Shown: in pieces, positions 1 through 5,476 of the stretch
Numbering within the stretch: position 1 is the first letter of the stretch
Layout of the letters: the number at the start of each line of letters is the position of its first letter
From: Spirochaetia bacterium
Lineage (GTDB): Bacteria > Spirochaetota > Spirochaetia > PWKH01
Assembly (NCBI GenBank): GCA_007128345.1
Contig: SKXS01000217.1
Location: 1-5,531, forward strand
Direction: 5' to 3'
DNA: 5,531 nucleotides
Program-made: the position numbers and the translations under genes
Notes under the pieces: model-generated
What the model was told of the DNA's origin: nothing
Seen by the model: the letters and a program-made list of their open reading frames with translations, nothing else
Database searches by the model: none

Positions 1-348
1 CGAGGTGATTCATGTGGTGACATCACGGGAATATCAGGGTATATGCTGCATCCAGGTCGAGAGTATGAACAGCGATATGGAGGATGCAGGGATAAGCGGT
101 TTATGGGAGACGTGTCTGCACATCAGCAGGCAGTTCCGCGGGAGGGCTCATCGGGTTTGCCCTTGTGCAGTCCCAGGAGCTCCACGTGAGAAGCCTGCCA
201 GCATTGGCCATAGAAGCGCACACCACAGTCTCAGCTGCCGAACTGCGCGGAGCAGGACACATCGCCAGTCTCAATCATCTGTATACGTTCCATATACTGC
301 CGGAGGAGATTCTTCATGCAGTTTCCGCCAGGCAGGTTGATCGGCCGG
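1..348. other. Region without a supported gene
   Basis: All six frames were read. None gives a recognisable protein with a convincing ribosome binding site. The minus frames, which would continue the ABC operon, are broken by stops. The longest piece directly after the ABC stop codon is a 28-codon frame (231-317, minus) without a clear Shine-Dalgarno sequence. On the plus strand a frame is open from 96 to 359 and converges on the ABC gene, but it has no good start and matches no family I know. I see no rRNA or tRNA and no intrinsic terminator with a T-tract for the ABC operon. The stretch may be a spacer or the remains of a decayed gene. Confidence 0.5.
46..89. repeat. 8-bp perfect inverted repeat
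   Basis: CTGCATCC at 46-53 is the exact reverse complement of GGATGCAG at 82-89, with 28 bases between. There is no T-tract on either side, so it is not an intrinsic terminator. It could be an operator pair, a weak hairpin or chance. Confidence 0.3.
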
Positions 349-2433
349 CTATGAACTGAACTGAAGCCTATAGAGATTGTAGTAGACTCCCTGCTGCTGC
401 AGGAGCTCATCATGGGTGCCGCTTTCCACAAGGGTCCCGCTGCTGAGTACGAGGATGCGGTCGGCATCCCTGATGGTGCTCAGTCGGTGGGCGATTACCA
501 GGGAGGTCCTTCCCTTCATGAGCCGCCTGATGCCCTCCTGGATAAGCTGTTCAGTCTCCGTATCGATGCTGGCGGTAGCCTCGTCCAGGATGATCACCCG
601 GGGGTCCTGCACGACAACACGGCTGAAGGAGAGCAGCTGCCGCTGGCCTGTGGACAGGTTGGAGCCTCCCTCATTGAGGACCCCGCGGTAGCCGTCACTG
701 AGTCTCCTGATGAATCCGTCAGCCTGGACCAGCGAGGCGGCTGCCTGTACTTCCTCATCACTGCACTCAGTGCCGAACCGTATATTCTCCTCCACTGAGC
801 CGGAGAAGATAAACACATCCTGCTGGACCGACTGGATGCCCCGCCTCAGTTCAGGGAGGGAAAACAACCTGATATCCTGTCCGTCCAGGAGGATTTCACC
901 TTTCTGGATATCCCACAGCCGGGTGAGAAGGTTTGCGATGGTGGTCTTCCCCGCACCGGTGTACCCGACGATGGCCACGGTTTCCCCGGGATTAATGGTG
1001 AAGGAGAGGTCTCGGATCACCGGTTCATCTTCTTTGTAGGAAAAGCTGACATTCCTGAACTCAATCTTCCCCTGCAGGTATTCAGGAAGGGGACGGTTGC
1101 CGGTATCCAGTATGCGCTCCTTGATGTCCAGGAGGTCGAAAATGCGCTCTCCGCCCGCCATGGCTGATTGGAGAACCGTGAACTGCTCGGCTATGTTCAT
1201 CACCGGACGGTAGAACATGCTTATGAGATTGATGTAGGCGATGAGCACCCCCAGTGAGAGGTTGGTGCGCAGCGCCATATGCGCTCCGAAGTAGATGATC
1301 GTGCCGATGGACACGGAGGTGAAGAAGTTGACCAGCGGCCTGAAGGTGGCAATGACGTACATTTCCGTAAGGTTCGCCTTCAGCAGGCTGATGCTCTTGT
1401 CCATGAAGAGCTTCCTGCTGACTGCTTCCCTGGCGAACATGTGCACCACGTCCATCCCTGAAATGTGCTCGGAGAGAAAGGCGTTCACCCGGGAGACCCA
1501 GAGCCTGACGCGCCGATAGGCGTCGCGGGCCTTGTACCGGTAGAAGACTGTGGCGACAATCACGGGGGGCAGGGAGAGGATCGTGTAGAGCGCAAGCTGC
1601 CGGTCCAGTGCAGTCAGTACCACCAGCACGCCGATCATGAGGGAGACGTCCTTGATAAGTGCCGTAGAGACTGAGGTGAAGAACTCCTGGATGGTCTCCA
1701 CATCGTTTGTGATTCTCGTCACCAGCGTGCCTACGGGAGTGCGGGTAAAGAAAGCCGCAGACTGTCTGATTACATGGCCGAAGAGCGTCATGCGCAGGTC
1801 CTCCATGACCCGCTGGCCGATATAGGTCATGAGGTAGACTTGTATGAAGGAGAAGAAGAGCACCGCAAGCAGCAGAAGGAAGTAGCTTCCAGCCATGAGC
1901 CTCAGACGGCTCAGGTTGTCGCTGCGCAGGGTCCGGCGCTCGTCAACTGTCAGGGAGGCAAGGTCTTCATGGGAGACAGCAACTAGGGTTTCCGATACCA
2001 CAAATATGTCAGGATTGGCTTCCAGGATATTCCGGAAGTCCTCATCTTCAATGGGGGGGGTGACGTACCATTGGCGGGTATCGAGCATACCCGCTTCCTG
2101 CAGGTCAGGACGCTGCTGTGCACCGATGCTCTTCAGGTCATCGGTAGATATGAAGAGTTTTCCCCCTGCTTCCTGTACGGATTCGCCGGGAATGTCATGG
2201 GAATCCAGGACTTCACGGGATTCCGGAGTGTCGGTGAAAGCCAGGTAGGTGACAAGGACCTCACGGTCAATGGCCCGCTGCATGATAATTGGGGTATAGA
2301 GCTCAGCTGCCGTCGATATGCCCAGTGCGGCAAGTGCGATGATGGTAATGAGCTTGTAGGGCTTGAGATAGGAGAGTATCCTGCGCATGATCACCGGGTC
2401 GTAGCCTTTGATGATCTCTTCATGCTCCATCAT
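349..2433 (-). CDS. ABC exporter half-transporter, catalytic subunit (BmrD/YheH- or TM288-like)
   Basis: This 694-residue fused membrane and ATPase subunit should pair with the upstream gene product as an inner-membrane drug or lipid exporter; the substrate cannot be read from sequence. TM1 lies near residues 28-50 and TM2 near 181-204, with TM3 to TM6 between about 258 and 415. A hydrophilic segment of about 120 residues (55-178) sits between TM1 and TM2, outside the cytoplasm, where ordinary exporters have a short loop. The ATPase domain has A-loop Tyr466, Walker A GYTGAGKT (490-497), Q-loop Gln538, signature LSTGQ (593-597, not LSGGQ), Walker B ending L-D-E with catalytic Glu618, and H-loop His649. 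The start at 2433 was chosen because its ATG overlaps the upstream stop (ATGA) and has GGAGG 5 bases before it. A second ATG follows at 2430. The frame runs back to 2490, but that part overlaps the upstream gene and lacks such support. Family assignment is firm; the subfamily is inferred from the asymmetric motifs. Confidence 0.93.
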   Translation of the reverse strand: MMEHEEIIKGYDPVIMRRILSYLKPYKLITIIALAALGISTAAELYTPIIMQRAIDREVLVTYLAFTDTPESREVLDSHDIPGESVQEAGGKLFISTDDLKSIGAQQRPDLQEAGMLDTRQWYVTPPIEDEDFRNILEANPDIFVVSETLVAVSHEDLASLTVDERRTLRSDNLSRLRLMAGSYFLLLLAVLFFSFIQVYLMTYIGQRVMEDLRMTLFGHVIRQSAAFFTRTPVGTLVTRITNDVETIQEFFTSVSTALIKDVSLMIGVLVVLTALDRQLALYTILSLPPVIVATVFYRYKARDAYRRVRLWVSRVNAFLSEHISGMDVVHMFAREAVSRKLFMDKSISLLKANLTEMYVIATFRPLVNFFTSVSIGTIIYFGAHMALRTNLSLGVLIAYINLISMFYRPVMNIAEQFTVLQSAMAGGERIFDLLDIKERILDTGNRPLPEYLQGKIEFRNVSFSYKEDEPVIRDLSFTINPGETVAIVGYTGAGKTTIANLLTRLWDIQKGEILLDGQDIRLFSLPELRRGIQSVQQDVFIFSGSVEENIRFGTECSDEEVQAAASLVQADGFIRRLSDGYRGVLNEGGSNLSTGQRQLLSFSRVVVQDPRVIILDEATASIDTETEQLIQEGIRRLMKGRTSLVIAHRLSTIRDADRILVLSSGTLVESGTHDELLQQQGVYYNLYRLQFSS

Positions 2434-4169
2434 GCGCGCCTCCGTTCGGCCTGCTGGAGCAGGTATATCTCCCGGTAGAAGCCGTCGCAAGTCACCAGCT
2501 CCTGGTGAGATCCGTACTGGATGATGCGTCCCTTGTCCAACACCAGGATGCGGTGAGCGTGCTGGAGCGCCGAAACCCGGTGGGAGACGAAGATATTGGT
2601 CTTCCCGGTACGTTTCTGTATGACAGCCTGGAGAATTGCTTCCTCAGTCTCCGAGTCCACCGCGGACATGGCGTCATCCATGATGAGGTACTCCACGTCC
2701 AGTAGCAAGGCGCGGGAAATGGCGACGCGCTGCTTCTGGCCGCCCGAGAGAGTTACCCCCCGTTCTCCCACAATGGTGTCCCACCCGTGGGGAAATTGGT
2801 AGAGCTCCCGGCTGATGGTGGAGAGATCAGCCGCCAACCTGATTTCTTCGTCCGACGCATCGGGTTTGCCGAATGCTATGTTCTCCTTGATGGAATCGGA
2901 GAAGAGGAATGTGTCCTGGGGTATCATGGCAATTGATTTTCTCAGGCGAAGCAGATCGTAGTCCCGAATGTCCCGGTCACCGATGCATATGGTCCTCGGC
3001 GGAGGGTCCAGGAGCCTGGGTATGAGCTTGATGAGGGTGCTCTTCCCGCTTCCGGTCCTTCCGAGAATACCCAGGGTGGTGCCCGCATCCACGGTGAAGG
3101 AGATGTCAGTAAGTACCGGCTCTGCGTCTTCGCTGTAGGCGAAGGTCACACCCTCGGCACGGATCGAACCGCTGGGCGCACGGGGAAGCGGTTTTTCCGG
3201 TGAGGTAATGTCAGGCCGTTCGTCCAGGATGACATTGATCCGTGAGAGGGATGCGGCACCCCGTTGAAGGATATTGATGGTGAAACCCATGCCGAGCACC
3301 GGCCAGCGGAGCATGGTCAGATAGCTCATAAAGGCAACGAAGCTGCCCGGGGTGAGGGTTCCCTCAATGACCTGTGAACCCCCGAATATGAAGAGCAGAA
3401 GAATGGTGAGCCCTGAGATGAAGGTCACCAGGGGGAAGAAGAGTCCCCATACCTTGATGAGGTCCATGTTCAGCTTCTTATAATGGGCATTCTGCTCTTT
3501 GAAAAGCTTCTCTACATAGGACTCCTTAACAAAGCTCTTGACCACCCGAATGCCCGATACGGTTTCACGCACCCGCTCGCTGAGGCGTGAGAACCCCTCC
3601 TGCACCCGTTTGAACCGCCGCCCGATCACCTTTCCTGCCAGCAGGATGATCAGTGTGATCAGGGGGAGCGGTATGACGGTGTAGAGGGCCAGCAGCGGAT
3701 ACGAAGTAAAAAGGATAATAAGAATCGCCAAGGTGAGGAATATACCGTCCAGAAGCGCCACCAGTGCGATGCCCGAAGCCATGCGCACTGCATGCATGTC
3801 ATTGGTGAACCGGGCCATGATGTCGCCGGTCTTCATTTTCGCGTAGAATGAAGGCGAGAGCACCAGGAGCTGGTCAAAGATCATCTCACGCATGTCATAC
3901 TCGATATTCCGTGACGCGCCCTGGATAAAGTAGCGCCAGCCGAAGCGTGCGCTTGCCACTACAGCGGCGATACCGACGATGGCAAGCACCAGGATGCCGA
4001 TATCCCTGAGTTCGAATATCCCCAGGCTGATTGTATCCACTGACTGGCGTATGAGCTGGGGTATGTAGAGCTCCCCGATGTTGGTCACCACAAGGCAGAG
4101 GACGCCCAGGATGTAGTGCATGCGGTACTTCCTGGCCAGGGGTATCAGGGTCCTGAATTCTTTCAGCAA
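2430..4169 (-). CDS. ABC exporter half-transporter, degenerate-site subunit (BmrC/YheI- or TM287-like)
   Basis: First gene of the exporter operon, 579 residues from a TTG start, with six membrane helices (about 18-38, 57-77, 132-154, 158-179, 242-266, 275-298) followed by an ATPase domain. Visible motifs are A-loop Tyr345, Walker A GRTGSGKST (370-378), Q-loop Gln418, VGERG then LSGGQ (474-478), Walker B LIMDD with Asp499 where the catalytic Glu belongs, and H-loop His530. Asp at that place is typical of the non-catalytic partner in heterodimeric exporters such as TM287/TM288 and BmrCD, and the downstream gene supplies the Glu. An in-frame ATG at 4229 would add 20 residues but has no Shine-Dalgarno sequence. 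The TTG at 4169 has GGAG 7 bases upstream, gives the usual short N-terminus before TM1, and lies downstream of a likely promoter, so I prefer it. The stop overlaps the next start by ATGA. Transported substrate unknown. Confidence 0.92.
   Translation of the reverse strand: MLKEFRTLIPLARKYRMHYILGVLCLVVTNIGELYIPQLIRQSVDTISLGIFELRDIGILVLAIVGIAAVVASARFGWRYFIQGASRNIEYDMREMIFDQLLVLSPSFYAKMKTGDIMARFTNDMHAVRMASGIALVALLDGIFLTLAILIILFTSYPLLALYTVIPLPLITLIILLAGKVIGRRFKRVQEGFSRLSERVRETVSGIRVVKSFVKESYVEKLFKEQNAHYKKLNMDLIKVWGLFFPLVTFISGLTILLLFIFGGSQVIEGTLTPGSFVAFMSYLTMLRWPVLGMGFTINILQRGAASLSRINVILDERPDITSPEKPLPRAPSGSIRAEGVTFAYSEDAEPVLTDISFTVDAGTTLGILGRTGSGKSTLIKLIPRLLDPPPRTICIGDRDIRDYDLLRLRKSIAMIPQDTFLFSDSIKENIAFGKPDASDEEIRLAADLSTISRELYQFPHGWDTIVGERGVTLSGGQKQRVAISRALLLDVEYLIMDDAMSAVDSETEEAILQAVIQKRTGKTNIFVSHRVSALQHAHRILVLDKGRIIQYGSHQELVTCDGFYREIYLLQQAERRRA
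2439..2443 (-). promoter_or_regulatory. Ribosome binding site of the downstream ABC gene
   Basis: GGAGG on the minus strand lies 5 bases before ATG 2433 and 8 before ATG 2430, inside the last codons of the upstream gene. It decides the start against the more upstream ATG at 2490, and with the ATGA overlap it suggests translational coupling. Confidence 0.75.
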
Positions 4170-4176
4170 ATCGAGA

Positions 4177-4180
4177 CTCC
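4177..4180 (-). promoter_or_regulatory. Ribosome binding site favouring the TTG start
   Basis: GGAG on the minus strand, 7 bases before TTG 4169. Nothing comparable precedes the alternative ATG at 4229, where the upstream bases read CCGGAACTCATTGAC. Confidence 0.5.
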
Positions 4181-4193
4181 AGTGCAGTTCTGA

Positions 4194-4234
4194 ATCATAG
4201 GATGAGAGTAATGATAAATGCTTGCACATGTCAA
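4194..4234 (-). promoter_or_regulatory. Putative sigma70-type promoter of the ABC operon
   Basis: On the minus strand a perfect TTGACA box (4229-4234) is followed after 18 bases by TACTCT (4205-4210), which keeps the key T, A and final T of the -10 consensus. A better -10 match, TATGAT, lies further down at 4194-4199 but has no good -35 at 17 bases. Either -10 box would start the transcript below the ATG at 4229 and above the TTG at 4169, in keeping with the TTG start. Seen by eye only. Confidence 0.4.
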
Positions 4235-4235
4235 T

Positions 4236-4271
4236 GAGTTCCGGTGATCTTCACATGGATACCGGTTACTC
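4236..4271. repeat. Imperfect dyad beside the ABC promoter (possible operator)
   Basis: GAGTTCCGGT (4236-4245) faces ACCGGTTACTC (4261-4271). The reverse complement of the right arm is GAGTAACCGGT, so the arms share GAGT and CCGGT with a one-base length difference, and 15 bases separate them. It abuts the TTGACA box on its upstream side, a usual place for an activator site. The protein that binds it, if any, is unknown. Confidence 0.35.
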
Positions 4272-4368
4272 CTTCATGGACCTGATGGGTATGACAGGAT
4301 TGATCAGCGCTCTGCACGCTCCAATGAGATCGTATCACTGCTATATAGAGCATGCGCATGAACCCGCC

Positions 4369-4385
4369 TTGTTCTTACAGAACAA
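4369..4385. promoter_or_regulatory. Perfect 7-3-7 palindrome, probable operator
   Basis: TTGTTCT (4369-4375), spacer TAC, then AGAACAA (4379-4385): a perfect 17-bp dyad with a 3-base centre, the size and form of a site for a dimeric helix-turn-helix repressor. It is too tightly spaced for a large RNA loop and has no T-tract. I cannot assign it to a named regulator family. Confidence 0.45.
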
Positions 4386-4418
4386 CTGCAGAGGGCGCTT
4401 TGCGCGCGACCCGAAATT

Positions 4419-4464
4419 GTGCATGTTTTCTAATTGCATACTCGCACATGCAGAAAATATGCAC
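4419..4464. repeat. 13-bp inverted repeat with TGCAT motifs
   Basis: GTGCATGTTTTCT (4419-4431) and AGAAAATATGCAC (4452-4464) are reverse complements at 12 of 13 positions, the one mismatch being a G·U-compatible pair in RNA. The 20-base centre holds another inverted pair, TGCAT (4435-4439) and ATGCA (4448-4452). The element thus carries four TGCAT half-sites, two on each strand. It could be a tandem operator or an RNA stem-loop. No T-tract follows on either side, so it is not a simple terminator. Confidence 0.5.
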
Positions 4465-4494
4465 CGCTTTCTACCCGGCAGGATGTAAAAAACC

Positions 4495-4523
4495 TTGTAA
4501 TTTCATTCTATTTCCCAGATACT
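4495..4523 (+). promoter_or_regulatory. Weak promoter candidate for the phosphatase gene
   Basis: TTGTAA (4495-4500) and GATACT (4518-4523) are spaced by 17 bases, each matching 4 of 6 consensus positions. It would give a leader of roughly 100 bases that includes the hairpin at 4539-4558. Alternatives in this AT-rich stretch are possible. Confidence 0.22.
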
Positions 4524-4538
4524 GTGCCAGAAGCACTG

Positions 4539-4558
4539 AGGGACCGTCAACGGTCTCT
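4539..4558 (+). repeat. Short hairpin in the presumed leader of the phosphatase gene
   Basis: AGGGACCG (4539-4546) pairs with CGGTCTCT (4551-4558) across the tetraloop TCAA, giving 8 pairs including one G·U. GC-rich sequence without a T-tract follows, so it is not a terminator. Its core GACCGTCAACGGTC is also a near-palindromic DNA site, so it may act as DNA or RNA. Confidence 0.35.
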
Positions 4559-4617
4559 GCGCGCAGCGGGTGCAGGGAGCATAATGGCAGCGCTGATGTT
4601 TAAATCTGGAAGACGTG

Positions 4618-4623
4618 AAGGAG
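4618..4623 (+). promoter_or_regulatory. Ribosome binding site of the phosphatase gene
   Basis: AAGGAG, 6 bases before ATG 4630. It decides the start: the in-frame GTG at 4615 lies 5' of this site and would overlap it. Confidence 0.8.
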
Positions 4624-4629
4624 CAGCAG

Positions 4630-5421
4630 ATGAAAGAACGTGCATGTATTGAACTGATCATGGATGAAGTACGGGACTATATGGTGGAGAGCTACCGCAG
4701 GCGAATGAGCTTTGCGGCTCAGACAAAGGAGCATCCCAATGATCTCCTCACGGAAGCGGACATTGAAGTGCAGAAGCGTGTCGTTTCGGTTATCTCCAGG
4801 CACTTTCCAAAGGACCTGATCGTTGCAGAGGAATCGGGATTGAACGGCAATCCTGAAGCAGTCCCCAGCCGGTGCTGGACCATCGATCCCATAGACGGAA
4901 CCCAGAACTTCCTGCGGGGGATCTTCCCTGTGTTTGGACTCTCCCTGGCTTTTCTTGAGCAGGGGAAGGGGAGCGCAGGATGTGTGTTCCTGCCGGTCAC
5001 CGGGGACCGTTTCCTGGCGGAGCGGGGCAAGGGGGCTTCCTGGAATGGAAAGCGCCTTGCTGTTACCCGGGCTGCATCATTGGAGCTCTCCCGTGTTGAG
5101 ATCGATTTCCAGGGCCCGAAGTACCGCAGTACCACCCTGACGCGGGTCGAAAGTCTGCTGAAACAGGCTGGACAGCTGCGCGCTTACGGGTGCGGGGTGG
5201 TGGGGTTCTGCCATGTGGCCACCGGGGAAGGTGAACTCTACGTAAATTTAGGGCTGGATCCATGGGAGACTGCGGTAGGGCAGCTCCTCGTTGAAGAGGC
5301 GGGGGGACGGGTGAGCAGGCTTGATGGTTCTGATCTGCTTCCCTTCGACGGCAGAAGCGGGGTCATAGCCTCCAATGGAATTATTCACGACCAGGTAGTC
5401 GAGATGTGCAGCGAAGAGTAA
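4630..5421 (+). CDS. Inositol monophosphatase family protein
   Basis: A 263-residue cytoplasmic, Mg2+-dependent phosphatase of the FIG superfamily, the normal length for SuhB- or IMPase-type enzymes, which hydrolyse inositol-1-phosphate or related sugar and nucleotide phosphates. Landmarks in order are NDLLTEAD (37-44), the acidic ligand motif AEES with Glu67, the family signature WTIDPIDGTQNF (83-94) with metal ligands Asp86 and Asp89 and backbone Ile88, an Arg-containing stretch near 184, and PWETAVG followed by EEAGG (211-226). In most family members the last motif is WD-x-A-(A)-G and its Asp binds the second metal and the catalytic water; here it is Glu213. The substrate could equally be a sugar phosphate, PAP (CysQ-like) or histidinol phosphate; nothing nearby decides. 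The start follows from the AAGGAG at 4618. The gene diverges from the ABC operon and converges on groES, so it is probably transcribed alone. Confidence 0.9.
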   Translation: MKERACIELIMDEVRDYMVESYRRRMSFAAQTKEHPNDLLTEADIEVQKRVVSVISRHFPKDLIVAEESGLNGNPEAVPSRCWTIDPIDGTQNFLRGIFPVFGLSLAFLEQGKGSAGCVFLPVTGDRFLAERGKGASWNGKRLAVTRAASLELSRVEIDFQGPKYRSTTLTRVESLLKQAGQLRAYGCGVVGFCHVATGEGELYVNLGLDPWETAVGQLLVEEAGGRVSRLDGSDLLPFDGRSGVIASNGIIHDQVVEMCSEE

Positions 5422-5454
5422 AAAATGAGGTGGGCAACACCAGCCCACCTCATT
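5420..5454 (-). terminator. Rho-independent terminator of groES
   Basis: A perfect 12-bp stem, AATGAGGTGGGC (5424-5435) with GCCCACCTCATT (5443-5454), has a 7-base loop. On the minus strand it is followed by six T (complement of the A-run 5420-5425), a classic intrinsic terminator beginning 22 bases after the groES stop. On the plus strand only two T follow, so it should work poorly for the phosphatase gene. The T-tract overlaps the phosphatase stop codon. Confidence 0.85.
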
Positions 5455-5476
5455 CTCCGTCAGGGACAACATACCA

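Larger units (their letters stand above)
4230..4629. other. Divergent intergenic region rich in dyads
   Basis: About 400 bases separate the start of the ABC operon from the start of the phosphatase gene. I find no convincing protein gene in it. It is more AT-rich than the flanking genes from about 4411 to 4520, and rich in palindromes. Besides the dyads listed separately, CTATATAG (4341-4348) and CATGCGCATG (4351-4360) are perfect short palindromes. It must contain the promoters of both divergent genes and probably binding sites for at least one regulator. A small RNA cannot be excluded. No known riboswitch fold was recognised. Confidence 0.6.

Noticed and set aside
9..28. GTGAT...ATCAC short dyad resembling a CRP-type site
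   Set aside because: Five-base arms only, with overlapping alternative pairings; expected by chance and with no gene assigned next to it.
231..317. 28-codon minus-strand frame 31 bases after the ABC stop
   Set aside because: Very short, no clear Shine-Dalgarno sequence, and no recognisable motif; could be chance.
315..348. Hairpin just after the ABC operon as its terminator
   Set aside because: The pairing (CTGCC/GGCAG region) needs a bulge and a mismatch and has no T-tract on the minus strand.
412..1039. Long plus-strand open frames opposite the ATPase domain of the ABC gene
   Set aside because: They are antisense to highly conserved motifs of a certain gene and show no protein-like motifs of their own.
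2434..2490. Longer N-terminus for the downstream ABC subunit from an ATG at 2490
   Set aside because: The extra 19 codons lie wholly inside the upstream gene; the ATG at 2433 has GGAGG and the ATGA overlap, and starts just before the conserved part.
4228..4488. Plus-strand open frame rich in Met and His, suggestive of a small metal-binding protein
   Set aside because: No ribosome binding site, it overlaps the ABC promoter and all the dyads, and the Met/His content follows from the many CATG and ATGCAT-type palindromes in this DNA.
4719..5135. 138-codon minus-strand open frame opposite the phosphatase gene
   Set aside because: It mirrors the codon structure of the real gene on the other strand, with no family motifs and no ribosome binding site recognised.
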